Shown here one piece after another: positions 41,964-54,284 of a stretch of DNA of 64,000 nt. Each line of letters opens with the position of its first letter. Positions within the stretch are counted from its first letter, which is position 1. Origin of the DNA: Buddleja alternifolia. Taxonomy: Eukaryota; Streptophyta; Magnoliopsida; Lamiales; Scrophulariaceae. The stretch spans positions 21,082,591 to 21,146,590 of the forward strand of contig CM033393.1 in NCBI GenBank assembly GCA_019426215.1, written 5' to 3'. Both the position numbers and the translations under genes were made by a program. A model generated the notes under the pieces. That model was not told the origin of the DNA, ran no database searches, and worked only from the letters and a program-made list of their open reading frames with translations.

Positions 41964-43448
41964 GTGAAGATCAGAGTAGGCAGCGGGCAAAGCGTCGCGG
42001 GTACTGCAATAGGATCTACCTCATTCTTTTTAAATTCTGGACATGTACTATTACTGGATAATGTTTTGGTTTTGCCTAATGGGCTTAAAAACATTGTTTC
42101 TATTCCCGTTTTAGTTAAGAATAGTTACACTTTCCGTTTTATTGATGAACGATGCAACATTTATTATGGTAATAAATTTGTAGGCTGTGCTTATTTGATA
42201 AATGGATTGTATTACCTTAGTGTCCAGAATGAGTATGCAGTGAATACTATACAAAGGAAACGTAGTAGGCTTGAAATCAACCAACGATTGATATGGCACC
42301 TTCGACTAGGCCACGAACAAAAGATTCGCAAAATGGAAAAAGATGGGCTAATTGGCCCACTGGGATCGGATCCCTATCCTACTTGTGAATCTTGTCTCAA
42401 AGGTAAGATGGCTAGATCGCCCTTCATAGGGAGCTTTGAAAGGGCCTCACAAATCTTAGGTTTAGTGCACACTGACGTTTGTGGTCCATTTGGAGAAATC
42501 GCTAGAGGAGGTTTCCATTACTTTATCACCTTCACAGACGACCATTCTCGATATGGTCTAGTGTACCTGATGAAGCATAAGCCTGGATCCATTGATAAGT
42601 TCAAGGAATTCAAGGCTTTAGTGGAAAATCAAACAAGTCAATGTATAAAAACTCTTCGATCTGATGGAGGAGGAGAATATATGAGCGACGAGTTTGACTT
42701 ATACCTCAGACAAAATGGTATAGTAATGCAATTCACACCTCCAGTGACTCCACAGTTGAATGGAGTAGTAGATCAAAGGAATCGAACCTTGTTGGACATG
42801 GTTCGCTCCATGCTTAGCTACACTGATTTACCCATTTCATTGTGGGGTCACACGCTGCTTACAGCTGCACACATGTTAAATAGATGTCCGTCCAAGTCTG
42901 TTCCTATGACTCCCTATGAAATGTGGAGAAATAGGAAACCAAGTCTTAACCACATAAAGATTTGGGGATGTCCGGCTTATGTCAAAAAGACTAAAGTGGA
43001 CAAGTTGGAGGCTAGGTCCTTAAAGGGACGTTTCGTTGGATATCCTGAAGATTCTATGGGATACCTCTTTTACCTGCACAATGATCAAAGGATCATTGTA
43101 GCTTTAGAAGCCCACTTTCTTGAAGATGAGTTCATTCAAGAAGGAGGAGCGGGTAGAAAGATTGTTCTAGAAGAACAAAATGAAACCCCACTGAATACAT
43201 CTACACAGGGAGTCAGAACCGAACCTTCTGTAACACAACCACAACCACGACGATCTAATAGAGTATCTCAACCGCCTAAGAGGTACGGATATCTAATGCA
43301 GATGGAGTTGGATCTCCATTCTATGTTAGAGGAGGATCATAGAGATGATCCCTCCACTTTTGATCAAGTGATGGTGGATGTGGATGCTGCTAGATGGCGT
43401 GAAGCTATGCAAACTGAGATCGATTTGATTCAGGCAAACCAAGTCTAG
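41964..43448 (+). pseudogene. Element C pol: pre-integrase and integrase
   Basis: In the same frame as the preceding gag-protease ORF. The pre-integrase zinc block (WHLRLGHEQKIRKMEKDG...CESCLKGKM) is complete. The integrase core has D in HTDVCGPFG and D in RSDGGGEYM, but the third position reads GVVDQRNRTL where GVxERRNRTL is usual, so the catalytic glutamate is replaced by aspartate. The frame is cut by TAG at 43446, probably a former TGG. Confidence 0.87.
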
Positions 43449-43553
43449 AAACTTGTAGACCAACTTGAAAGGGTAAAACCAATCGGGTGCAAATGGATCT
43501 ACAAGAGAAAAATTGGTGTTGATGGCAAAGTAGACACCTACAAAGTCAGGCTA

Positions 43554-44924
43554 GTGGCGAAAGGGTATAGTCAAAAGGATGGAATTGACTACCAAGAAAC
43601 CTTCTCGCCAGTGGCTATGATCAAATCAATAAGGATTCTACTTGCAATAACAGCACACCTAGATTATGAAATATGGCAAATGGATGTCAAAATTGCTTTC
43701 CTAAATGGATTCCTAGAAGAGGATATCTATATGGAACAGCCTAAAGGTTTTGAATCCCGAGAGCATATTCATAAGGTGTGTAAACTTGAGAGATCTATTT
43801 ATGGACTCAAACAAGTGTCTCGTAACTGGAATCTACGTTTTGATGAGGTTGTCAAAGGATTTGACTTCATCAAAAATGAAGACGAGCCCTGTGTTTACAA
43901 GAAGGTCAGTGGGAGCAAGTTGACATTCCTAGTGTTATATGTAGATGACATATTACTCATTGGGAATGACATAGGAATGCTCACCACAACCAAGAAATGG
44001 CTTTCGAGTACATTCTCCATGAAAAACTTGGGAGAAGCGACCTATATTCTAGGGATTCGGATCTATAGAGATCGAACCAAAAGAATGATAGGACTTTCTC
44101 AAGCCCTTTACTTACAAAAGGTCCTAAAAGGGTATAGGATGGAAGATTCTAAGAAAGGGTTCCTACCAATGAGACATGGGATACATCTTTCGAAATCTAT
44201 GTGTCCTCAAAGTGAGGAAGATAGAAAAGAAATGAACATTATACCCTATGCGTCTGCTGTGGGCAGCTTGATGTACGCGATGCTCTGTACTAGACCCGAC
44301 ATTGCTTATGTTGTGAGCGTTGTTAGTCGATTTCAAGCAAACCTTGGTAAGGAACATTGGATAGCTGTGAAGAATATCCTAAAGTATCTGAAAAGTACTA
44401 AGGATATGATTCTCACCTATGGAAGTGGTGACCTGAGGATGGACGGGTACACTCATTTGGATTTCCAATCTGATGTTGATGATCGGAAATCCACCTCGGG
44501 ATTTGTATTTGCTCTAAATGGTGGAGCGGTGACTTGGAAAAGTTCCAAGAAATGCACAGCCGCAGACTCCACCACAGAGGCTGAATGCATAGCTGCCTCA
44601 GAGGCAGCTAAAGAAGTTGTTTGGATTAGGAAGTTCGTTGAGGAACTTCAAGTGGTTCCTAGCATAAAGCTCTCGTTGCCACTTTATTGTGACACCACCG
44701 GAGCTATAGCGCAAGCGAAGGAACCTAGGTCTCACAATAAATCCAAACACATAGAGAGGAGATATCACATCATAAGAGAGATTGTTGCACGAGGTGAAAT
44801 AGTTGTTCAGAAAATAGCCTCAGCCGACAATGTCGCTGATCTATTGACCAAGCCATTGGCACAGGCGGTGCTAGAAAAACATTTCGAAAAGATGGGTATT
44901 AAATACCATAGCAAATGGCATTGA
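43554..44924 (+). pseudogene. Element C pol: reverse transcriptase and RNase H
   Basis: Same frame as the integrase ORF; the RT really starts upstream, at about 43380 (DAARWREAM). RT motifs: AKGYSQKDGIDYQETFSPV, QMDVKIAFLNG and YVDDILLIGND. RNase H: STSGFVFALNGGAVTWKSSKK, TEAECIAASEAAKEVVW and HIERRYHIIRE. It ends with the usual KPLAQAVLEKHFEKMGI tail. Apart from the two upstream stops this is the best-preserved copia pol in the window. Confidence 0.9.
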
Positions 44925-44939
44925 GTGCAAGTGGGAGAT
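44925..44939 (+). promoter_or_regulatory. Element C polypurine tract
   Basis: The purine run AGTGGGAGAT (44930-44939) directly before the LTR's TG, just after the pol stop. Confidence 0.8.
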
Positions 44940-46728
44940 TGTTAAAGTATATGCCCTCGAATGCCATAAAGAGGATAGATTTATAGGGCATAAACATTGT
45001 AACTAAACTATGGTTTTTCTATTAATATAAGGCAGTTGATTGTTGTTTTCTTATAGGCATTTATAGGGTGTGAATAAACAATGTAAAATCCTTGATGACA
45101 AGGCGAACCTTCTACCTCCTATGGGATAGGAGGAAAGGCACTAGAATGGTTTGACCCTTGACATCTAAAAGGATTCGCAAGTCTAAGAAATATTGATTGG
45201 GCATCAATAGTGAATAAAGACTTGTATGATGTAAGTTTCGATAGAGAAAGTGGGTGTGAATAAACAATGTAAAATCCTTGATGACAAGGCGAACCTTCTA
45301 CCTCCTATGGGATAGGAGGAAAGGCACTAGAATGGTTTGACCCTTGACATCTAAAAGGATTCGCAAGTCTAAGAAATATTGATTGGGCATCAATAGTGAA
45401 TAAAGACTTGTATGATGTAAGTTTCGATAGAGAAAGTGCCAGTCGTACACTATGGAAATGGTAGTGGGAACTTATATCATAGACGTGTCAGTTGGACTGA
45501 TATGTTCGAACACGGCTCACATCAGTTCATCACATGGGTATTCACTCATTGACAGTCAATGATGAAACTGATAAGTAGTGATAGGTACGTGTGAACCTCT
45601 AACTTGAGAAATCGAGTTGAAGATGTACTTGTGACATCAAGTCTGTCATTAGAGTAGTTAGATTCAAATCACCTGTTCGTGGAATCGACCTTGAAGTGCG
45701 ACTTGATGGGCAAGTAGCATTGTTAACTGATTTGCAATATGGAATTTATTCTCTCATAAGTGAATGAGTAAAATATCCTATGCGATCATGAATAAGTGAG
45801 GACGAAAGTCTTTGGCCAAAGCATTTAAATACCTCGACTTCTTATAAGCTTAGGCATTTGGTCAAGTTATATGAGTTTGACTTTAAACCATGACTCTTAC
45901 TTGACTGGAATATAAGAATAAAAAGTTTATACACGTACGGTATTCACGGCGTAAAGGTTTGGAAATGATCCTATTCATTTGTTCTCAATTGGGTTACGGT
46001 GTGAGTCACGAGACTGGCTAGGTGTCACTCACACCCCTTTGGATTCTTCCCAATTGCCTTTTGAGACGAACCTAAAGAGTCGCGCTTAAAGGAAGTGCAA
46101 AAGGAAAAATATGGAAAAAAGACTTGAGAGAAATTCACGGCATTGGATGTCGTAATTAATTAATTGTTGGATAATTTAATTAATTATTTAAATTAATGAG
46201 TTAATTAATTTCTTGGAGAAATTGAATTATAAATTGATTAGAAATTGAATTGATTGGATTATCAATTTATTTATTGGATAAATAAATTATTTGATTGATT
46301 AATTAGCAAGCAAGACGAAAGCCCGAAGGCTTCTGAGCCCACTAAGCGGTGGCCAAATAGAGGCCCAAAATAGGGCTCTTGCATGCTAGGGTTATTGTTT
46401 CATAATGATATAAATATATCACAAGGTGAAAAATAACACAAGGCAACTTACATAACTTTTTCTCCAAGAAAAAGTCTCCCACCTCTCTCTCTCTCTCTCT
46501 AGCCTTCTTTGACAAGGAAGAAATGAGGAGTTTGTCGTTTTTTATTCCGGCGTGACGAATTAGAGACGTTGGCAAATTCGGCGTTAGAGAAAAGGATCAC
46601 GTTCAGAAATCAACATACGCGAGAACGGTAATTTTTCTATACACAATTAAACACGAGGATTAGAGATGATTCAGGCTTTGGGAATAAAATTTACTTTCTG
46701 CTGCATTTTATTCATATAATTCCCAACA
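44940..46728 (+). repeat. Element C 3' LTR (1789 bp)
   Basis: TGTTAAAGTATATGCC...AATTCCCAACA. It is about 190 bp longer than the 5' LTR because of one internal tandem duplication. Otherwise it is collinear, with scattered substitutions. Confidence 0.92.
45066..45437 (+). repeat. 186-bp tandem duplication in the C 3' LTR
   Basis: The segment starting GGGTGTGAATAAACAATG at 45066 is repeated from 45252, through GATAGAGAAAGTG. The 5' LTR has a single copy. The two units are almost identical, so the duplication is younger than the insertion. Confidence 0.92.
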
Positions 46729-46733
46729 GACTA
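46729..46733. repeat. Right target-site duplication of element C (GACTA)
   Basis: Same five bases as 31884-31888. Confidence 0.95.
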
Positions 46734-47737
46734 GTGGGATCAAACTCTCGTTCTTAGTACTATATGTGGATGACATTCGGCTTATAGGAAAAGACGTAGG
46801 AATTCTCACCACAGTCAAGAAATGGCTTTCGAGTACGTTTTCCATGAAAGACTTAGGAGAAGCGACATACATTCTAGGAATTCATATCTACAGAGATAGA
46901 ACGAATAGAATGATAAGTCTCTCCTAAGCCCTTTACTTAGAAAAGGTCCTAAAGAGATTTAGGATGGACAATTCTAAGAAAGGGTTTCTTCCCATGAGGT
47001 ATGGAGTACACTTATCCAAGTCTATGTGTCCTCAAAGTGAGGAAGATAGACAGGAGATGAGTAACGTGCCCTATGCTTCTGCAGTTGGTAGCCTGATGTA
47101 TGAAATGTTGTGTACTAGACTCGACATTGCCTATGCTGTAAGAGTGGTGAGTCGATTTCAGGCAAACCCTGGAAAGGAACATTGGATAGCTGTGAAAAAT
47201 ATCCTAAAGTATCTCAAAAGAACTAAGGATATGATTCTCATTTATGGAGGTGGAGACCTAAAGATGGAAGGTTATTCTGATTCAAACTTTCAGTCTGATG
47301 TTGATGACCGAAAATCCACTTCAGGATTTGTTTTTACTCTTAATGGTAGAGCAGTGTCTTGGAAAAGTTCCAAGCAAAGCACAACCGCTGATTCCACAAC
47401 TGAAGCGAAGTATGTGACAACCTCAAAGAAGTTCTTTAGATGAGAAAGTTTCTTGGAGAACTTGAATCGGTCCCTAGTGCTCAGCTCCCGTTACAACTTT
47501 ATTGTGATAACAATGGCAATAGCACAAGCCAAGGAACCGAGGTCTCATAACAAGCCCAAAGACATTGAGAGAAGATTTCACATCATTAGGGAGATCGTTG
47601 GCATAGGAGAGATAGCAGTGCAGAAAATAGCCTCAACTGACAATGTAGCTGATCCATTCACCAAATCACTACTTCAGGTTGTTTTGGACCGACACCTAGA
47701 AATTATAGGTATAAGATACCACACTGAGTGGCATTGA
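46734..47737 (+). pseudogene. Element B reverse transcriptase 3' half and RNase H
   Basis: Picks up exactly where 31888 stops: GIKLSFLVLYVDDIRLIGKD, so the catalytic YVDD is on this side. It then runs through the NSKKGFLPMRYGVHLSKSMC block and RNase H (STSGFVFTLNGRAVSWKSSKQ, HNKPKDIERRFHIIRE). Breaks: a stop at 46925 and a frameshift at about 47430-47455. It ends TKSLLQVVLDRHLEIIGI. Confidence 0.87.
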
Positions 47738-47741
47738 GTGC

Positions 47742-47752
47742 AAGTGGGGGAT
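47742..47752 (+). promoter_or_regulatory. Element B polypurine tract
   Basis: AAGTGGGGGAT precedes B's 3' LTR, as AAGTGGGAGAT does in element C. Confidence 0.75.
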
Positions 47753-48612
47753 TATTAGGAGTATGCCCTCAGATGCCATAGAGGATAGAATGAGTAGGGC
47801 ATCTATCTTATATTGAACTTAATTATTATAAATAAAAGGCACTATTTAGTTCTTCACTTAATTTTTATCCTGCATCTATAAGTTGTGTAAAATGTTTTTC
47901 CCGTGTTTTCAGTGCGATCCCTCTACTTTTTATAGGATACGAAGAATGGCACTAGAGAGATCGACCTGTAATTTGAAGTCTTTAATGGGCAAATAAAGAC
48001 TTCGAATACTTGTACAATCTTAGCTCTGACATAGGAGTGTCAGTCGAACACCATGTCATGGTGGGAGCTTAAGACTGTAGGCACATCAGTGGAACTGATA
48101 TGCTCGAACACGACTCGTATCGGTTCTGTCACATGGGTTTTCACTCTGTGACTGTCAATGACAGAACTGATTATGCGTAATACGTATATGTGAACCTTTG
48201 ACCTGAAGTATCAGGTTGAAGATGCACTTGTGACGTCAATTATTTCACTAGAGTAGCTAGACCCAATTCACCCGTTGTGGGGTCGGCCTCGAAATGCGGA
48301 CTTGATGGGAAAGTGGTAGTCTTAGCAGATATCTAATATGGGATTTGTTCTCTCATAAATGAATGAGAATGTACCTTATGTGATTATAGATAAATAGAGA
48401 TCAAAGTCTTTGGCCAAAGCAAAAGAGACGACTGTGCTAGGCACTTAATCGATCTCAATGATCTCGTATTATTATAATTAATACATATGGTCAAGTCCAT
48501 TGAGTTTGACATAACCATGACTCTCACTTGGCCGGGGAACGTGAACAAAGGGTTTATACATATACGGTATTTACGATTGGAAGGTTGTGGAATGATCCAT
48601 TCATTCGTATTT
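47753..48612 (+). repeat. Element B 3' LTR, part before the LINE
   Basis: Begins TATTAGGAGTATGCCCTC; the first two bases are TA instead of TG, a terminal mutation. It is collinear with C's LTR through the AAAGTCTTTGGCCAAAGCA block. It is interrupted inside CCATTCATTCGTATTT by the LINE. Confidence 0.87.
48597..48612. repeat. Left LINE target-site duplication (16 bp)
   Basis: CCATTCATTCGTATTT is repeated at 53389-53404. The length is typical of target-primed reverse transcription. Confidence 0.92.
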
Positions 48613-48713
48613 TTTTTTTTTTTGGAAATAGTAAGCGCCTTATATTAATTCAACATCAACCATTACAAAACCAAAATCCAGCTAACGCTGATCATCTTAC
48701 TCTCTCTACCTTT

Positions 48714-51700
48714 CTATTTCACTACCTGCCAGATGTTTTCAACAAGTTCATTTACATTTCTCCTATCTATCACAAACACTCTTCTATTCCTTTCTATCCA
48801 TATGAAATATACTATCGCCGCAAGAAGTGCTCGTTTCTTACTGCTCAACTGCGTCTTCCCTTTACATACCTTGAGTCCCCAATCTATATACTCATCCCAG
48901 GCTGTATATCTACATTTGATTTGCATCTTCGTCCAACTTTTTTCCATAACTGCAGCTGCATATTTACACTTGAAAAAAAGGTGATCCCTACTCTCATTAT
49001 CCTCTAAACACAACACACATTTTCCATCCTCAACCTCTGACCATTTGCAAATTCTATCTTTGGTTTTCAGCCTATTATGAGCTACTAACCACATGATGAA
49101 CTTATGCCTAGCAATAGGCCCTTCGCCCCAAACCAACTTGTACCATTTCACCTCATCAAAATTTTCTATTACATGTTGGTAGGCATTGTTGATAGTGAAC
49201 TTACCTCCCCGCCACTGGTTATGTAGTAAATCCACCGCCTCCAAACATCGTGTTCGTATAAGGAGTAGTTTTTTCCACAACCATGAGTCAGCCTGTTTTA
49301 CTTGAACTGTCCAGATAGTATGTGATTTCAAGTAATATGCGTGTATCCATTTAATCCACATGCAATCTGATTTTGTAGCTAGATTCCATATCTGTTTAAA
49401 CAACGCAGCAACATTCCACCCCCTCAAAGGAGTTATTCCAATCCCACCTTCTTTCTTAGGCAAACACACATCCTCCCATTTTACTACTGCTTGGTATTTG
49501 CCTATAAGTTTGCCACTCCATAAGAAAGCTCTACAAAGCCTCTCAATCTCCTGTACAATTGAAATACGCAATGGGAAAATCTGGGACCAAAACATTTGTA
49601 CCCCAAAAACAACAACTTTTATCAACAAAGCTTTGCCAGCATAAGAGAGAAATTTAACAGTCCAGGAGGTGAGTTTCTGCAAGATGTTCTCAATCAAAGG
49701 CTGAAAATTCTTGATTGTAAGCCTTGATGAGATCAATGGTACCCCGAGATATCGCATAGGCATTGGCCCCTCACTATATCCAGTGGCCCTCAACAACTCC
49801 TGTTTGCCTTCTTCATTCAGCCCTCCACAGAACAACTGACTTTTATCCAAGTTTGCTATCAACCCTGAAATAGAGGAGAAATGCTCAAAGTTTTCTTTCA
49901 CTTTTAGGACCGATTGTACATCCCCTCTACAGAACATCATAAGATCATCAGCGAAGCATAAATTAACCATCCCCACTTTCCTACACTATGGATGAAATTT
50001 GAATTTTGGATCTTTCTGTAGTAGCTTGAACCCCCTGGCTAGATAGTCCATTATCAGAACAAACAGATAGGGTGACATGGGGTCACCTTGTCTTAACCCC
50101 CGCTTTCCTTGGAAATACCCAAACACTGATCCATGGAGCATAATGGAGTATCTGGTGGTTGTTACAAACAACATTATCAACTTAAGGAAGTCTCCAGGGA
50201 TCCCATAAGCTCTAAGTATTTTTTCCAAAAAAGGCCAGCTCACTGTGTCGTAGGACTTTCGGATATCAACTTTCATGACAACCCTTGGTGATATCCCCTT
50301 CCTTGTATAACCTCGCACTAGTTCATGGCACAAAAGGACGTTATCTACAATACTCCTGCCCTGAACAAAGGCCCCTTAGGCTTGGTCCACCATCTTCGGT
50401 AAAACAAGCTTCAATCTGTTACAAATCAGTTTCGAGATGACTTTATATATCACACTACAGCAGGCGATAGGTCTAAAATCCGCAATTGTAGAAAGGTTCT
50501 GATTTTTCGGGATCAAATGCAACAAGGTGTGGTTCAACTCTGTTAAGAGTTTCCCATTTCCATAGCAATCTTTTACTGCACCAATAATATCCCCTCCTAT
50601 TATGCTCCAAGTCTTCCTGTAGAAGCCCGAGTTGTATCCATCTGGCCCGGGACTCTTGTCCTCTGAGATAGAGAACATGACACTCTTCACTTCCTCGCTT
50701 GTGATTGGTTGTTGTAAAAGCTCTCTATCCATATCCTGCAGCACATATCCCTGTTCAATGACTTCTGGCTTGATCTCCCCAGTAGCTAGACTGGAAGCCC
50801 CCATTAGATGCTGATAAAATCCCAGAATTTCAACTTTAATCTCCTCTGGATCAGATATGTGTTCCCCTCCGTTTGTTTTCAAACTAAATATTTTCCCCTG
50901 TGCTCTCTTGGCCTTTAATCTTGCAAAAAAATACTTAGAGCACTCATCTCCCAGTTGATAAAACTCTGCTTTTGATTTTTGTTTAAGAAACTCCATCTCT
51001 GCTCTAACCAATTGCCTTACCTGTTCAGAAATTTTTTTCTCATCCTCAATTAAATTGCTGTCTAGGGGATTGTTTTATAAGGCACATCTGACTTGTTGCA
51101 TTTGCACTCTAGCTATATGTACCTTTTCTGAGATATTGGAATAATTATCCCTGTGCAACTCTTTCAGCTTACCCTTCAATAGCTTACATTTTTTAACCAC
51201 CCTATACATCTACACCCTTCATCCCCTTGTTCCATTCAGTTGTGACAATGCTCGAAAAATCAGGGTGGCTACTCCAACCATTCAGGAACTTAAGTGGAGT
51301 GTAGCCCAACTTTAATTCATGTACCCTTAGAATCATGGGACAATGATCAGAGAGATCATTGTCCTTAAAATCCACAGACACCCCCTCCATCTGCATAAAC
51401 CAGTGCTTATTGCCCACTACCCTATCTAGTTTACAATATGTTCTGGTAACTGAGTCTTGATGGTTACTCCACGTATAAATCTCCCACTATAAGGAAGATC
51501 CTCAAGCCCTACTTCATCAAAAAAAGACTGCATATCCTCATTACCACCACCAAAACTACCATCACTATTCAATTTCTCCTCCTGTTTTAAGGTTGCATTC
51601 CAATCCCTCATTAAGACCCAGGGTTCATGGAATGTCATCTGCCCTATATCATGCCAAAACTGTTTTCTTCCAATCTCATCATTTAGTGCATAGATAATTG

Positions 51701-52010
51701 TCACTATGCACACATATTTGCCAATAACAACCCTACATGTTATCTGTTGCGCTGTGACAGACAACACAGTACTTTGAGTAGTAGTTTTCCTCCACAACAT
51801 CTATATCCTGCCATTATTTGCTACAGCATAATTATTTATTACAGCCCAATCCTCTCCAAATCTTTTTCTAACTTTCTCATACTTATGTGGCCTTACTCTA
51901 GTCTCCAAAATTCCCATGACATCTAATTTGTGGATTGAAGCCAGCTTCCTCACAGCACATTGTTTCTCTGTTGTATTCAATGCACGAATATTCGATGATC
52001 CTAAATTCAT
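48714..52010 (-). pseudogene. LINE ORF2: endonuclease, reverse transcriptase, zf-RVT
   Basis: Starts MNLGSSNIRALNTTEKQ, the usual start of the APE-type endonuclease (NIRGLN in most). RT blocks: DKSPGPDGYNSGFY, VVMKVDIRKSYDTVSW, GLRQGDPMSPYLFVL and the catalytic FADDLMMF near 49950. A C-terminal zinc-binding zf-RVT domain follows (CVLCLEDNESRDHLFFKC). Breaks: stops at about 51800, 50376 and 49985 in one frame, and a frameshift pair between 51426 and 51060. It would nick DNA and prime reverse transcription at the target; this copy cannot. Confidence 0.9.
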
Positions 52011-53283
52011 TGATTAGGTCGATCTGAAATTACTCCTCCTCCCTCAACTGCACTCTCCACCTGACTTAGGACTTGAAACAAGTTGGATAAGGCATGTTGG
52101 ACTTCGCTGTTGTTAGCCCTATCTGTCCAATTGTGCCCTTTCCTTTGTTTAGTACCTCTGACCTCGTGCCAATCTGTCATGATTCCCTTCCCTTTAGATT
52201 GCCTCGCATGGAGGGTTTGTACCAGATTTGGAGTAGAACTGGTTGCCCTATGTGATGGCCCAACACCCTCATTGCTCCCCATTTCCGCCCCCTTGGCCAT
52301 TTCTGCATTCTTATCCCCTACCCTCTTTTTAACCTGCCATGTTTGAGTCATCATCTTTGTGCATCCTGACTCTCTATACCCCCACGATCGACACTTCTGG
52401 CAAACCATAGGAGTCCACTCATACTTCACAGTTTGCTTCACACAAGTCCCCTTGCACTCACATCGAATATTTATTTCCTTTGGCAGCTCCTTCCCAACCT
52501 CAACCTCTACTAATAGTCTTGCAAAATCAAGTTTCAGTTTCTGGGCAGTGAGGTCATCTGTTTGGATTGGAACTCCAATTCTACTGGCAATCTTACTCAA
52601 ACTACTCACTCCCCACATCCCCAACGGCAGATTAGGGAGCTATATCTAAATGTTATATCCTCCGGTTTACTCATCCCTTCCTCCCATTTACGCAAAATCA
52701 TCGGTTTAGAATAAAAAAATTGTATACCTCGGTTACACGCTGCCCCCATCTCTTCCTCACTGTCAAATTTCAATATGAACTGGGCTCCATGCTTGACTAC
52801 CCTTGGTATCTTGATTCCCTTCCACCTAGTTTTGAGGAAGTTAACCATTACCGTTGTTGGAATCTCCTGGCCCAGGATATACGCATACATGGAGTATTTC
52901 CAGTAAGCCAAGTCTGATTCAACCTCCTCGGCTATAAGACAGATATCATCCTCCTCCATTTGAACCTTGTCCAGCTTTGCCCCTTTTCCCCCTTCGCGAT
53001 TCTGAGCAAACAAGGCGTGCCATGGTTTCGCCACTGGTAGGTTCACCTCTGGCCTCACCTCGCCGGCCTGATCTGTCAATATTTCACCCACTTGCGGCGG
53101 TGAACTCGTCTGTGTTGAAATCCTCATTTATATCCCTAAATCCTCGGTAGGCAGCTCTTCAATTCGCCCCTCAATCTGATTGTGGACTATCATCGGTGGT
53201 GCTATAGCTGTCGGAATCAAGATGGAGGAGCCAGCAGGGCTCTCCACGGTCGTTGTCGTGCGTTTCGTCCTTCTTTTCACCAT
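52007..53283 (-). pseudogene. LINE ORF1: DUF4283 and zinc-knuckle protein
   Basis: The likely start is MVKRRTKRTTTTVESP at 53283. A TAA at about 53128 interrupts it, then a DUF4283-like region follows (EDDICLIAEEVESDLAYWKYSMYAYILG...FLKTRW) and, after a 1-nt frameshift at about 52640, a zf-CCHC_4 region. The knuckle reads CQKCRSWGYRESGC, with tyrosine at the histidine position. It would coat element RNA. The last codons overlap the ORF2 start by 4 bp. Confidence 0.85.
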
Positions 53284-53388
53284 GGATAGGTTTTTTCGCA
53301 AGTTAACCTACTAACTTGCGCCCAGAGCAAATGCCAAAAACCCCGATTGTCGTATTCAATTTTTTTTTTACTCAGAGTTGAGTTTTTC

Positions 53389-54284
53389 CCATTCATTCGT
53401 ATTTCATTTGGGCTACGAAGTGGGCCACGTGACTGGCTAGGTGTTACCCACTTCCTTTGGTTTCCTCTCATTTCCAAATGAAACGAATCTAAAGAGTCGC
53501 GCTAAAGAATTGATTAAGAAAATTGAAAAGGATTTTCTATTTTATTTTTGGAGAGATTTAATTTATTGGATAAGTTAAATAATTAATTAATTACTTATTG
53601 GATAAGATAATTAATTAAATGGATAAGATTAATTATTAATTAATTTCTTAGAGAAATATATTAATGAATTAATTAATCTAATTAATTTTATTATTTAATT
53701 AATTTATTTATTGGATAAAATAAATTATTAATTGAATAAAGAATTAATTAAACAAAGCAAGAGAAAAAAATTCGGGCCCCATGTGGGGCATCCAAGATGA
53801 TCATGTTGGTCTCTTTTGTTTTGTCTTGGTCAATAAGTTATTGAGATATAAAAGGCTTCTCTTGACTTTAACCTAGACAACAATTTACGATTCATTGTAA
53901 CTCTCCAAAGAAAAGAAGAAGAAAAATATCCTCCCCCTCTATACATACTAGCCATCGCCCTATAGAAAAGCAAAAGGGATTTTTGTAATCATCAATTCGT
54001 GCGTGATAATTTAGAGACAACGTGCTTCGTTGTTTGGATTTATTTACAAGAAACTTCAAGAAATCAAGACTTGAAGAATACGAGGATTGAAGAATTCAAG
54101 TTCATCAATTCAAAGTTTTGAAGAAGAATTGGATTCTCCTATCACATCGCTTCAATGGGTAACTTGAATTTATTCGTTAAAGCAATTTTAGATTCAATTA
54201 TGCGATTAGAGAAACACTATGGGTTTTAATCCAATTTTTGAAATCCTCCCGCTGCGTTTATGAGTTTTTTTATGAAACCCAACA
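53389..54284 (+). repeat. Element B 3' LTR, part after the LINE
   Basis: Starts with the second copy of CCATTCATTCGTATTT and continues TTTGGGCTACGAAGTGGGCC, CTAAAGAGTCGCGCT, TTAATTAA-rich DNA and ends GAAACCCAACA. No other gene is present. It abuts the minus-strand gypsy remnant E directly. Confidence 0.87.

Larger units (their letters stand above)
31889..46728 (+). mobile_element. Element C: complete copia element interrupted by gypsy element D
   Basis: It has two LTRs, a methionine-tRNA primer site, a 1.9-kb leader, gag, protease, integrase, RT and RNase H in copia order, a polypurine tract and a 5-bp TSD. Without D it is about 9.25 kb. Coding is disrupted by D, two frameshifts in gag and two in-frame stops in pol, so it is probably inactive. 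The LTRs differ at many sites and one carries a 186-bp duplication, so the insertion is not recent. Confidence 0.93.
48613..53388 (-). mobile_element. LINE (plant L1-type), nearly full length, inactive
   Basis: A minus-strand element of 4.8 kb: its poly(A) tail appears as a T run at 48611-48623, ORF2 and ORF1 follow in minus order, and a 16-bp duplication flanks it. Both ORFs carry stops and frameshifts. The ORF1 start near 53283 leaves about 100 bp of 5' leader, so the 5' end may be nearly complete. Confidence 0.92.
28942..54284 (+). mobile_element. Element B: 5'-truncated copia element carrying C, D and a LINE
   Basis: B's coding region starts abruptly just before gag, without a 5' LTR or primer site. 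Its pol is split by element C at 31888/46734. Its 3' LTR is split by a LINE at 48613-53388. With the insertions removed B would be about 5.7 kb. Many stops and frameshifts are present, so B is an old copy. It is a close relative of C by gag (LTRPNYVDWLRNLRIVLNME in both) and RT. Confidence 0.85.
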
